A DNA stretch of 64,000 nucleotides, taken from NCBI GenBank assembly GCA_947489195.1, contig CANLCT010000001.1, positions 62,001 through 126,000 of the forward strand, read 5' to 3'. The translations under genes were made by a program, and so were the position numbers. This DNA comes from an uncultured Aquimarina sp. (GTDB lineage Bacteria > Bacteroidota > Bacteroidia > Flavobacteriales > Flavobacteriaceae). This document shows positions 36,338 through 45,841 of the stretch, piece by piece; within the stretch, counting starts at the first letter, position 1, and every line of letters starts with the position of its first letter. Under the pieces are notes generated by a model. That model was not told where the DNA came from, ran no database searches, and saw only the letters and a program-made list of their open reading frames with translations.

Positions 36338-37606
36338 ATGTCATACGCCCAAAGCTTATTAAAATTTATAGATTCAAGTTCTACTTCATTTCATGCAGTT
36401 GAAAATTTAAAAAATGAATTGTTAGAGCAGCACTATCAAGAATTAAAGGAAGAAGAAAGTTGGTCTTTAGAAAAAGGAAGGAAGTATTTTGTAACAAGAG
36501 CCGAAGGATCTATAATTATATTTAAAACACCTAAAAAGTGGACAAATAACTATGCATTTAACATTGTTGGAGCGCATACCGATTCGCCATGCCTAAAAAT
36601 AAAAAATAATCCTATTTCAACTAAAGAAGGGTATCAATTATTAAATGTAGAAATATACGGAGGTGTCTTATTAACAAGTTGGTTTGACAAGGATTTGTGT
36701 TTTGGAGGAAGACTGATTATTGAAAATGAAAATGGGCAGTTAGAGCAAAAAATCGTAAAAATAGACAAAAGATTACGTATACCACGTTTAGCAATACATT
36801 TAGATAGAGAGGTAAATAAACTAGGCTTTGCTCCTAATCCCGAAGAGCATATGTTTCCTGTTATTGGACTTAATAAAGATATGAGTTTTGAAGATTGGAT
36901 TAAGTTAGAAACTGGGCTTTCAGGTACCATACTTAGTTGGGATTTATTTTTGTTTGATGCTGAAAAATCGAGTTTAGGGGGCATTAATAACGAATTTATT
37001 TTTGCGCCTAGGTTAGATAATTTAGCAAGTGTGCATGCCTCTTTTGAGGCTTTAAAATTATCGGAACCCGAAAATAACAAAATACAAATGGTCGCTTATT
37101 TTCAGCACGAAGAAATTGGTTCCGAATCACAGAATGGAGCAAGTTCTAATTTTTTAGAAGTTACGCTAAAACGTATTCATAACGCTATTTCTACTAACGA
37201 AGAAAACTATTTTCAAACCATAGCAAGTTCCTTTTTTATCTCGGCCGATATGGCTCATGCGGTACACCCTAATTATTCAGAGAAACACGATAAAAATCAC
37301 AAACCACATATTGATGCCGGACCTGTAATAAAAAGTAATGCCAATATGCGTTATGCAACCGATGCCTTTTCAGTAGCTAAGTTTAAGCAATGGTGTAAAA
37401 AGGCAGAAGTTCCTTTTCAAGATTTTTGCAGTCGTAATGATATTGGATGTGGTTCAACTATTGGGCCAATGACTTCGGCCAAAATAGGTATACCAACTAT
37501 TGATGTTGGCAACCCCATGTTGTCCATGCATAGTATTAGAGAAATGTGTGGTGTTAAAGATCATGATTTTATTATAAAAGTATTTGCCGAGTTTTATAAA
37601 AGTTAA
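36338..37606 (+). CDS. M18 family aminopeptidase
   Basis: The 422-residue protein is an aspartyl/leucine-type metallo-aminopeptidase of family M18. The binuclear zinc ligands can be seen in order: His/Asp in GAHTDSPCLK, Asp in APRLDNLASV, Glu pair in FQHEEIGS, Asp in SADMAHAVHP and His in LSMHSIREMCG. The start MSYAQSLLKFID is set by the promoter and matches family N-termini. It acts in the cytoplasm on N-terminal residues of peptides, perhaps acidic ones. Confidence 0.93.
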   Translation: MSYAQSLLKFIDSSSTSFHAVENLKNELLEQHYQELKEEESWSLEKGRKYFVTRAEGSIIIFKTPKKWTNNYAFNIVGAHTDSPCLKIKNNPISTKEGYQLLNVEIYGGVLLTSWFDKDLCFGGRLIIENENGQLEQKIVKIDKRLRIPRLAIHLDREVNKLGFAPNPEEHMFPVIGLNKDMSFEDWIKLETGLSGTILSWDLFLFDAEKSSLGGINNEFIFAPRLDNLASVHASFEALKLSEPENNKIQMVAYFQHEEIGSESQNGASSNFLEVTLKRIHNAISTNEENYFQTIASSFFISADMAHAVHPNYSEKHDKNHKPHIDAGPVIKSNANMRYATDAFSVAKFKQWCKKAEVPFQDFCSRNDIGCGSTIGPMTSAKIGIPTIDVGNPMLSMHSIREMCGVKDHDFIIKVFAEFYKS

Positions 37607-37652
37607 GTAGTAATTACTTAGTGTTTTGTGTGTTATATGTTGTTTTAATTTT

Positions 37653-37660
37653 TAGCTTTG
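37653..37660 (+). promoter_or_regulatory. -7 box TAGCTTTG before the alpha-2-macroglobulin gene
   Basis: TAGCTTTG fits TAnnTTTG and lies 23 bp before ATG 37684. A GTG-initiated frame from 37621 would begin upstream of it. Confidence 0.6.
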
Positions 37661-37683
37661 ATAAGCGAATTAAAATTGAATTT

Positions 37684-40600
37684 ATGAAACACTTTACATA
37701 TTTACTATCCACATTACTTGTAGTAATCAGTTGTTTACAGAGCTGTAAAAAGAAGGAAGTTTCTGAAGAAAAAATTGAACTTTTTAGCGAATATGTAAGT
37801 GCATATCCCGATAAGCTTATTTCGACCAGTGACGCTTTTACATTTTATCTTAATAAAATTATAGAAAAAGAAACGGTAAACGAACAAGCCTTTTCAATTA
37901 ATCCACAGATAAAAGGTGCAGTTGTATTAAAAGATAATACCATTGCTTTTGTTCCTACAGAAAAATTAGAAAACAATACAGAATATAAAGTTACACTACA
38001 CCTAGATCAGTTATTCAATAATATAGAAGAAGATAAAAGGCACTTGGTGGTTACTTTAAAAACGATGCCACTTAACTTAAGTGTTTCTTTAAATTCCCCT
38101 TTTTTATTATCAAAAGATTGGTATAGTATTGATGGGGTATTACAAGCAAGTGACTATATAGCATTTGCAAAATTAGCTAAAGTAATTTCTACCGAATATA
38201 AAGGGGAACAACCAAGATTAAGTTTCGAAAAAAGTGGCGAGTTTGGTAAAAAATTCACGTTTAAAATTGATAGCATAAAGCGTTTTGAAAATGATGAATC
38301 TTTAAAAGTAAAGTGGAATGGTAATGTTATAGATTCAGATTCTAAAGGAGCTCGAGAGTTTACGATTACAGGGAAATCTAATTTTAAATTATTAGACATA
38401 AAAGTATTTAATGAAAATAAACAACGTTTTGAACTTAGTTTTTCAGATCCAATAGATAAAAACCAAAATTTAAATGGGCTAATACAATTTTTAAACACTA
38501 AAAAAAGCAACTATACTTATAAGATTAAAAGCAATATAGTAACAATTTTTCCTAAGTCATACCAAACCAATAAATTGGATGTTGAGGTTTTTAAAGGAAT
38601 TAAAAATACGAATGGATATACATTAAAGAACAATGTGATCCGCTCTGTATATTTTGAGCAATTAAAACCGAGTTTACAATTTGTAAAGAGTGGAACGCTC
38701 TTACCTGATTCCGATAATTTAAAAATTAACTTTAAAGCAGTCAATTTAAAAGCGGTAGATGTTTTAATATATAAAGTTTTTAAAGATAATGTGTTACAGT
38801 TTTTACAGCAAAATAATATTAATAATCAAAGTTCTTTAAGGTATGTAGGTAGACCAATTTCTAAATACACCATTAATTTAGCTGATAAAGGTTTAAGCTT
38901 AAATAAATTTAATGCCTTTGCGATTAACTTAGATGATTTGGTTACAATTGATAATGGAGCTATGTATCGTGTGGAACTCTTGTTTCATAAAAATTATTCT
39001 ATATATGATTGCGATGGTAAAGTAGCTACAGGAAATATTACTTATGGAAAAAAGGAGGTGAATACCAAAGAGTATGACCTAGCTTCGCGTAACCATTATG
39101 ATGACTATTATTACGATGATTATAACTGGAGTGAAAGGGAAGATCCATGCAAATCATCGTATTATTACAATCAAAAGATTTCAACAAATATTTTAGCAAC
39201 AAATCTTGGGGTAATTGTTAAAAAAGGAAGCAACGCAAAGTCTTTTGTTGTGGTAACAGATATTTTATCAGCTTTACCTGTAGAAGGTGCAAAAGTTTCA
39301 CTCATTAATCTGCAACAACAAGAAATTAGTAGTTCAACTACAAACAGTGAGGGAATTGCAGTTTTTAATGATAATGATGCCGCTTTTTTTGCAGCTGTTT
39401 CTAAAAACAATAATATCACTTATATCAAGCTCAATGATGGAAACGCTTTGTCTATGAGTAAGTTTGATATTTCTGGATCCAAAATACAAGAAGGGCTCAA
39501 AGGATTTATTTATGGAGAAAGAGGAGTTTGGAGGCCAGGAGATCAGCTATTTTTAACCTTTGTGTTAAATGATAAGAGTAACCCACTCCCGTTGAATCAC
39601 CCAATTAAATTTGAATTAATTGACCCTAAAGGAGTCATTGCAGACCGAAAAGTTTTAAATAAAAACATGAGTAACATGTACGCCTATACTCCAAAAACGA
39701 GTCAAGATGCGCTTACAGGGAATTGGTCGCTAAAAGTAAAAGTAGGAGCCGCGGTATTTAGAAAAACAATCAAAGTAGAAACCATAAAACCGAATCGTTT
39801 AAAAATACAACTTAAAACCAATAGCGATATCATAAAGGCAGGAACCCCTATTGAAGGCGCTGTAAATGTAAAATGGTTGCATGGAGCTATTGCCAGAGGC
39901 CTAAAATATGATATTGAATCTAAATTCTCACAAACCAATACAAGTTTTCCGGGGTTTGCAAATTATCAATTTAATGACATTACCAGAAGTTTTAACACAA
40001 CCAATAAAAGTATTAGTAAAGGAAATTTAAATGCAGAAGGAGAGGTAAGCTTTTCTAAAAAACCTATTTTAAGTAACCATGCTCCCGGAATGTTAAAAGC
40101 AAGTTTTATTACTAAGGTGTATGAAAATGGTGGTGATTTTAGTACCGATGTTTTTTCTACAAAATTATCTCCTTATACTTCCTATGCCGGAATACAGTCT
40201 GCAGAAGAGAAAGCATCTAGAAATTATTTGTTTACTGATCAAGAATATGAATTTAATGTTGCAGCAGTAAGTGAAAAAGGAAAAGGGATTCAAAGCAATT
40301 TAGAGGTAAAGGTTTATAAATTGAACTGGAGATGGTGGTGGAGTTCATCTAGAGATGGCCTTTCTCACTACGATGGTACTAGAGAAAATGAATATTATAC
40401 TTCTAAAAAAGTTACTACAAATACAAACGGAAGAGGATCGTTTAGTTTAAAAGTAAGTAAAAATGATTGGGGCAGATACCTTATTAAGGTTAGAGATAAA
40501 AGGAGTAATCATATAACTTCAAAGGTAATTTATTTCGATTGGCCTTCATGGTATGGACGCAAAAAGAATAATCAAGATAAAACAAATGCAAGCATGTTGG

Positions 40601-43203
40601 TTTTTTCTAGTGATAAATCTACTTATGAAGTGCAAGAAAATGCCACCATAAAATTTCCTTCGTCAAGTGGAGCTCGAGCTTTGATAACCATAGAAAATGG
40701 AACCGAAGTACTGGATCATTTTTGGGTAGAAACAACAGATAAACAAACCGAATTTACGTTCCCTATTCAAGCATATTATACCCCGAATATTTTTGTTAAT
40801 ATCTCATTATTACAACCACATGCGCAAACCAAAAATGATTTGCCAATTCGCATGTATGGAGCAATTCCTATTGAAGTATATAACAAGAAAACAAAGCTTA
40901 CACCACAGATTCAATTGCCTAAAGAATTTAAGCCAGAAAGCAATGTAGCAATTAAAGTAAGTGAAAAGAATGCTAAGCCAATGTACTACACCATAGCATT
41001 GGTAGATGAAGGTTTATTGGATTTAACACGTTTTAAAACCCCAAATCCATGGTATGTTTTTTATAAAAGGCAATCTTTAGGCGTAAAAACTTGGGATATT
41101 TTTGATGATATTATAGGCGCTTATGGTGGAGATGTACATCAAATATTAAGTATTGGAGGTGACGAAGCAGAGGCAGGAAGTAAAAACAAAAAAGCCAATA
41201 GATTTAAACCTGTGGTTCGTTATTTGGGACCATTTAAGTTGGAAGCTAATGAAACCCAAACCCATACTATTGATATTCCAAATTATGTTGGCTCGGTAAA
41301 GGCTATGGTTGTGGCTTCTAATGCAGAGTTAGAAGCATATGGAAGTGCCGAAACGACTGCTTTTGTAAGGAAACCAGTTATGGTATTGGCATCGCTTCCT
41401 CGTAAAATAACCCCCAAAGAAACGGTTGTATTACCAGTAACCGTTTTTGCAATGAAACCTCATATTAAAGATGTAAAAGTTACCATAACAACTGATGATG
41501 TATTAAGTGTACAAGGGGAACGTACACAACATATTAAATTTTCATCACCAGATGAAAAAATGGCTTATTTTACATTAAAAGTAAATGACACAAAAGGGAT
41601 AAGTAAGGTTAAAATTGAAGCAACTTCGGGGAGTGATAAGGCAAGTTACGAAGTTGAAATCGATGCCTATAATCCTAATCCAATAAGTACAGAGGTAAGT
41701 GATTATGTATTGCAACCTAATGAGAATAAGTCAATTGATTTCAAAACATTTGGAACAAAAGGAACGAACAATGCCATCGTGGAATTATCCACGGTGCCCC
41801 CCATGAATTTCACAAAACGTTTAGAATATTTAATAGGTTATCCTCATGGATGTGTAGAGCAAACAACTTCAAAAGGTTTCCCTCAATTGTACTTAAATGA
41901 TTTGTTTGATTTGTCTGAAGAACAAAAATCTGATTTGGAACGGAATATAAAAGCAACTATTAATCGATTGAAACAATTTCAGCTATCTAATGGAGGGTTG
42001 TCTTATTGGCCCGGCAATGAAAATGCGAATAGTTGGGGAACCTCATACGCCGGTCATTTTATTATAGAAGCTGAAAAAAAAGGCTATGCATTGCCTATTG
42101 GTTTTAAAGCAAAGTGGTTAGATTTTCAAAAAGAACGCGCTAAAAAATGGCGTAAAAATAATAGTAATTACTATTATGGTGATGCTTTTTCTCAGGCATA
42201 TAGGCTTTATACATTGAGTTTGGCAAATAGCCCCGATTTAGCTTCAATGAATAGGCTTAGAGAAACATCAGGCTTGTCTAATACCACAAAAAAGCGTTTG
42301 GCAGCAGCTTATGCGCTTGCCGGTAAAAAAACAATTGCCGAAAGTATACTAAGTACACAAGGTGTTAAAGGAGCTAGTGCAAGCAGGTATAGATACAGTT
42401 ATGGTTCAGAAACTAGAGATAAAGCAATGTCTTTAGAAACGTATACGCTTTTGAGAGATCAGTTAAATGCTGTAAAAATAGCTAAGGAAATAGCAGCAAA
42501 GTTATCGAGTCCTAACTGGATGAGTACACAGACTACGGCTTATAGTTTGTTGGCTATGGCTAAGTTTGCTTTAAACAATGGTGAGAATAAGGGGATTGTG
42601 GCTAATTACAGTTTTAATAAATCTAAAAAAGTGAGTATAGATATTTCGAAATCTCTTTTTGTGACTGATTTGGTAGGTTTGGAAAAAGAAAACAGATTTA
42701 CGATTAATAACAGTTCGCAAAGTACATTGTTTGTAAGTGTATTAAATAAAGGAGTTTTACCCGTTGGCGAAGAAAAAGTTTTAGAAAAGAATATTAAAAC
42801 GAACGTTAGTTATTTTACAAAAGATGGAAATAGAATTTCGCCAGCCGAATTACAACAAGGAACTAACTTTATTGCCGAAATAAAAGTAACTAATTTGAAA
42901 GGAAATACGATACAAGATATAGCCTTAACCCATTATTTGCCTTCGGGATGGGAAATTATTAATACAAGATTTACAGATTTCGGAAGTAATACAGATTCTA
43001 GTACTGCCGATTATATAGATGTAAAAGATGCGAGCACTAATTATTATTTTTCTTTAGAAAAATTTTCAACAAAAACTTTTAAAATACAATTAAATGCATC
43101 GTATTTAGGAAGTTATTATTTGCCAGGAATTCAAGCCGAAGCAATGTATGATAATGATTATATATCGAGAACAAAAGGGCAATGGGTCAAGGTGATTAAA
43201 TAA
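37684..43203 (+). CDS. Alpha-2-macroglobulin family lipoprotein with thioester motif
   Basis: Starting at ATG 37684 the protein has 1839 residues. A signal sequence ends in CLQSCKKK, so it is a lipoprotein. MG-type domains follow (GFIYGERGVWRPGDQLFLTF at about residue 605 marks MG2/MG3). The bait and ANA-like regions come next, then the thioester-bearing domain with HGCVEQTTSKGFPQ (Cys near residue 1390), and a C-terminal adhesin domain. CxEQ is the intact internal thioester motif. It traps attacking proteases in the periplasm and acts with the PBP1C encoded 57 bp downstream, the same pairing as yfhM-pbpC in E. coli. Confidence 0.93.
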   Translation: MKHFTYLLSTLLVVISCLQSCKKKEVSEEKIELFSEYVSAYPDKLISTSDAFTFYLNKIIEKETVNEQAFSINPQIKGAVVLKDNTIAFVPTEKLENNTEYKVTLHLDQLFNNIEEDKRHLVVTLKTMPLNLSVSLNSPFLLSKDWYSIDGVLQASDYIAFAKLAKVISTEYKGEQPRLSFEKSGEFGKKFTFKIDSIKRFENDESLKVKWNGNVIDSDSKGAREFTITGKSNFKLLDIKVFNENKQRFELSFSDPIDKNQNLNGLIQFLNTKKSNYTYKIKSNIVTIFPKSYQTNKLDVEVFKGIKNTNGYTLKNNVIRSVYFEQLKPSLQFVKSGTLLPDSDNLKINFKAVNLKAVDVLIYKVFKDNVLQFLQQNNINNQSSLRYVGRPISKYTINLADKGLSLNKFNAFAINLDDLVTIDNGAMYRVELLFHKNYSIYDCDGKVATGNITYGKKEVNTKEYDLASRNHYDDYYYDDYNWSEREDPCKSSYYYNQKISTNILATNLGVIVKKGSNAKSFVVVTDILSALPVEGAKVSLINLQQQEISSSTTNSEGIAVFNDNDAAFFAAVSKNNNITYIKLNDGNALSMSKFDISGSKIQEGLKGFIYGERGVWRPGDQLFLTFVLNDKSNPLPLNHPIKFELIDPKGVIADRKVLNKNMSNMYAYTPKTSQDALTGNWSLKVKVGAAVFRKTIKVETIKPNRLKIQLKTNSDIIKAGTPIEGAVNVKWLHGAIARGLKYDIESKFSQTNTSFPGFANYQFNDITRSFNTTNKSISKGNLNAEGEVSFSKKPILSNHAPGMLKASFITKVYENGGDFSTDVFSTKLSPYTSYAGIQSAEEKASRNYLFTDQEYEFNVAAVSEKGKGIQSNLEVKVYKLNWRWWWSSSRDGLSHYDGTRENEYYTSKKVTTNTNGRGSFSLKVSKNDWGRYLIKVRDKRSNHITSKVIYFDWPSWYGRKKNNQDKTNASMLVFSSDKSTYEVQENATIKFPSSSGARALITIENGTEVLDHFWVETTDKQTEFTFPIQAYYTPNIFVNISLLQPHAQTKNDLPIRMYGAIPIEVYNKKTKLTPQIQLPKEFKPESNVAIKVSEKNAKPMYYTIALVDEGLLDLTRFKTPNPWYVFYKRQSLGVKTWDIFDDIIGAYGGDVHQILSIGGDEAEAGSKNKKANRFKPVVRYLGPFKLEANETQTHTIDIPNYVGSVKAMVVASNAELEAYGSAETTAFVRKPVMVLASLPRKITPKETVVLPVTVFAMKPHIKDVKVTITTDDVLSVQGERTQHIKFSSPDEKMAYFTLKVNDTKGISKVKIEATSGSDKASYEVEIDAYNPNPISTEVSDYVLQPNENKSIDFKTFGTKGTNNAIVELSTVPPMNFTKRLEYLIGYPHGCVEQTTSKGFPQLYLNDLFDLSEEQKSDLERNIKATINRLKQFQLSNGGLSYWPGNENANSWGTSYAGHFIIEAEKKGYALPIGFKAKWLDFQKERAKKWRKNNSNYYYGDAFSQAYRLYTLSLANSPDLASMNRLRETSGLSNTTKKRLAAAYALAGKKTIAESILSTQGVKGASASRYRYSYGSETRDKAMSLETYTLLRDQLNAVKIAKEIAAKLSSPNWMSTQTTAYSLLAMAKFALNNGENKGIVANYSFNKSKKVSIDISKSLFVTDLVGLEKENRFTINNSSQSTLFVSVLNKGVLPVGEEKVLEKNIKTNVSYFTKDGNRISPAELQQGTNFIAEIKVTNLKGNTIQDIALTHYLPSGWEIINTRFTDFGSNTDSSTADYIDVKDASTNYYFSLEKFSTKTFKIQLNASYLGSYYLPGIQAEAMYDNDYISRTKGQWVKVIK

Positions 43204-43259
43204 AATCAGCATAGTATATAAATTTCTTATTTAAAGATGGTATTGTATAGTTTTATAAA

Positions 43260-45605
43260 GTGAAAAAAATTAAAACCCTTTTTTCTTCAAGGCATATATT
43301 TTTTGTGACTGTTTTAGTTTCGGTGGGCTATTATTTTTCTTTACCCAATCAATTATTCGAGGCTCCGAAATCAACGGTAGTTACCTCAAGTAATGGGCAA
43401 TTACTAGGAGCAGTTATAGCAGATGATGGCCAATGGAGATTTCCAGAAATGGATTCAGTTTCCAGTAAATTTAAACATTGTATTGTCGAATTTGAAGATG
43501 GGTATTTTTATAAACATTTTGGCTTTAATCCCATATCTATAGCTAAAGCTTTTTGGACCAATCGTAAGGCAAAAAAAATAGTTAGAGGAGGAAGTACGAT
43601 TACTCAACAGGTTATTCGGCTGTCGCGAAAACTAAAAAAACGAACCTATTATGAAAAATTAGTAGAACTGATTTTAGCAACTAGATTAGAGTTTCGGTAT
43701 TCAAAGGATAAAATATTGAGTTTATATGCCTCTTATGCTCCTTTTGGGGGTAATGTGGTTGGGTTAGAAATGGCAGCATGGCGCTACTTTGGCCTACATC
43801 CCAATGATCTTTCATGGGCAGAAAATGCTACTTTGGCGGTGTTGCCCAATGCACCGTCATTAATTTACCCAGGAAAAAACCAAGTAAAACTTAAAAAGAA
43901 AAGAGATAAGCTGTTAGAAAAACTATACCATAAACAAATCATTGATAGCCTTACGTATATTCTAGCTTTAGAGGAAAGCTTACCTCTAAAACCACATAAG
44001 CTTCCTTCGGCAGCACCACATTTTATTCAGAAAATGCTAAAGAAACACAAAGGGGCTTACATTGAGAGTTCGATAGATGAATACCTTCAACAAAAAGTGA
44101 ATTCAATTGCCAAACGACACTATAATAGTTTGAAGCAAAATGAAGTTTATAACCTTGGTATTTTGGTATTAGATGTAAAAACAAAAAAAGTATTGTCTTA
44201 TGTAGGGAATTCGCCAACAGATAACCAACACCAAAAAGATGTTGATAATGTTGTTGCACCCAGAAGCACGGGGAGTACATTAAAACCCTTTTTATATGCA
44301 CATATGTTACAGTCTGGCGAATTATTGCCAACACAATTGGTAAAAGATATACCCACGCATATAGCGGGCTATGTGCCTAAGAATTTTCATTTATCCTATG
44401 ATGGAGCAGTGCCTGCAGATGAAGCATTAACGAGGTCATTAAATATTCCTGCAGTACGAATGTTACAGGAATATGGGTTGGAAAAATTTAGACAAGATTT
44501 ACGAGATTATAAGGTTCATAATATCAATAAATCTGCTGATCACTATGGTTTATCATTAATTTTAGGAGGAGCAGAAATAAGCTTATGGGACTTATGTCGA
44601 TTGATGGCGGGATATTCGGGTACCGTAAATCATTATAAAGATTTAGATCACAAATATTATTCAGATGAATTTGTAGATCCATCATACATACAAGCAGAAA
44701 AAGTAAAGTTGGGAAAATCTATATTGCAATCAAAAATTATAGATGCAGGATCCGCTTTTTTAACTTTAGATGCACTAACTAATGTGAATCGACCTCAAAT
44801 TGATCAGGCATGGAGGTTTTATGAGTCTTCACAAAAAATCGCATGGAAAACAGGAACTAGTTTTGGGAACAAAGATGCTTGGGCTATAGGTGTAACTCCC
44901 AAATATGTGGTTGGTGTTTGGGTAGGGAATTCAGATGGCGAAGGTAGGCCCGATGTAACGGGGCTCCAGAGTGCAGCTCCTTTAATGTTTGATGTTTTTG
45001 ATGTATTACCAAAGGTACAATGGTTTGAAGCACCTGTTCAAGACTTAAGAGAAGAGCGTATTTGTGAAATAAGCGGGCATTTGGCTTTGCCTATTTGTCC
45101 ATCGGCTTTTAAAAAAATACCAAGCAATGGATTAAGAAATAATCCCTGTCCATACCATAAAGAAATTTTTTTAGATCCAAATGGAGCTTATCGAGTTAAT
45201 TCAAATTGCGAATCAACTGCTTACATGTTAAAAAAAACCTGGTTTACATTACCCCCTTTAGTTGCTTATTATTACCAACAGAAAAATTCAGACTATCAAA
45301 AGTTACCTGACTTTAAAGAAGGTTGTTTGAATTTAGAGAATACGTTAATTGATTTTTTATACCCTGTAAAGTTTAAAACAAAAATTTCATTAACAAAAGG
45401 AGCTGATGGAGCCAGAAACCCTTTAGTAATTAAAGCAACACACAGAAAACCCGAAGCTAATTTATATTGGTATTTAGATGAGGTTTTTCTGTTAAAAACA
45501 ACGGAACTGCATGAAGCATCGATTACTCCAAGCATTGGTAAACATATTATTATGGTTATAGACGACTTTGGTAATGAAGCTAAGCGAATTATAGAGGTGT
45601 ATTAA
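43260..45605 (+). CDS. pbpC: Penicillin-binding protein 1C
   Basis: The 781-residue protein starts at GTG 43260 with a short membrane anchor. The GT51 transglycosylase domain shows FEDGYFYKHFGFNP, RGGSTITQQVIRL and RLEFRYSKDKILSLYASYAPFG-type motifs. The transpeptidase domain has the catalytic STLK (in RSTGSTLKPF), SLN and KTGTSFGNKDAW. A C-terminal PBP1C domain with Cys pairs closes the chain. It polymerises and may crosslink peptidoglycan, here probably as repair partner of the neighbouring macroglobulin. Confidence 0.95.
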   Translation: MKKIKTLFSSRHIFFVTVLVSVGYYFSLPNQLFEAPKSTVVTSSNGQLLGAVIADDGQWRFPEMDSVSSKFKHCIVEFEDGYFYKHFGFNPISIAKAFWTNRKAKKIVRGGSTITQQVIRLSRKLKKRTYYEKLVELILATRLEFRYSKDKILSLYASYAPFGGNVVGLEMAAWRYFGLHPNDLSWAENATLAVLPNAPSLIYPGKNQVKLKKKRDKLLEKLYHKQIIDSLTYILALEESLPLKPHKLPSAAPHFIQKMLKKHKGAYIESSIDEYLQQKVNSIAKRHYNSLKQNEVYNLGILVLDVKTKKVLSYVGNSPTDNQHQKDVDNVVAPRSTGSTLKPFLYAHMLQSGELLPTQLVKDIPTHIAGYVPKNFHLSYDGAVPADEALTRSLNIPAVRMLQEYGLEKFRQDLRDYKVHNINKSADHYGLSLILGGAEISLWDLCRLMAGYSGTVNHYKDLDHKYYSDEFVDPSYIQAEKVKLGKSILQSKIIDAGSAFLTLDALTNVNRPQIDQAWRFYESSQKIAWKTGTSFGNKDAWAIGVTPKYVVGVWVGNSDGEGRPDVTGLQSAAPLMFDVFDVLPKVQWFEAPVQDLREERICEISGHLALPICPSAFKKIPSNGLRNNPCPYHKEIFLDPNGAYRVNSNCESTAYMLKKTWFTLPPLVAYYYQQKNSDYQKLPDFKEGCLNLENTLIDFLYPVKFKTKISLTKGADGARNPLVIKATHRKPEANLYWYLDEVFLLKTTELHEASITPSIGKHIIMVIDDFGNEAKRIIEVY

Positions 45606-45640
45606 CCAACCAATTTTTTTTAGAAATATTCAGGAATAAA

Positions 45641-45667
45641 AAAGCCTTTCAAAAAATAAAAGGCTTT
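45641..45667 (-). terminator. Terminator facing the minus strand, next to a tRNA fragment
   Basis: AAAGCCTTT and AAAGGCTTT form a 9-bp stem; on the minus strand it is followed by TTTTTTATTCC. It lies 3 bp from the 3' end of the tRNA-Met fragment at 45671, as expected for the original tRNA terminator. Confidence 0.75.
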
Positions 45668-45670
45668 AAG

Positions 45671-45712
45671 TAGTATCGGGAACAGGACTCGAACCTGTGA
45701 CCTTCGGATTAT
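45671..45712 (-). other. 3' half of a tRNA-Met(CAT)-like gene (degenerate), candidate attachment-site relic
   Basis: Read on the minus strand this 42-bp stretch is the T-arm and 3' acceptor arm of a tRNA (CCGAAGGTCACAGG, TTCGAGT, CCTGTTCCCG). It matches 40 of 42 bases of the fragment at 49681. The 5' half is absent. Two differences, one in the acceptor arm, show decay. A truncated tRNA 3' end next to its own terminator is the usual mark of an integrative element's end. Confidence 0.75.
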
Positions 45713-45841
45713 TTGTTAAATCTCTTGTGTCTATTTATTTACAGTGTATCAAAGAATTAGTGCTCCAAATAAATCTAGATATTTTATTAGTTTGAGGCAC
45801 CACCAAAAAGTATAATACCCCGAGGCTTGCTCCAAGGTAGT

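Noticed and set aside
37621-37683. GTG start of the macroglobulin gene
   Set aside because: A TAGCTTTG promoter box lies downstream of it, and a standard lipoprotein signal begins at ATG 37684.
45671-45712. Functional tRNA gene
   Set aside because: Only the 3' half is present, with no D-arm or 5' acceptor strand in the adjacent sequence; the same holds for 49681-49725.
45811-45840. REP-like palindrome TACCCCGAGG...CCAAGGTA
   Set aside because: Only the four outer bases of each arm pair well; too decayed to call.
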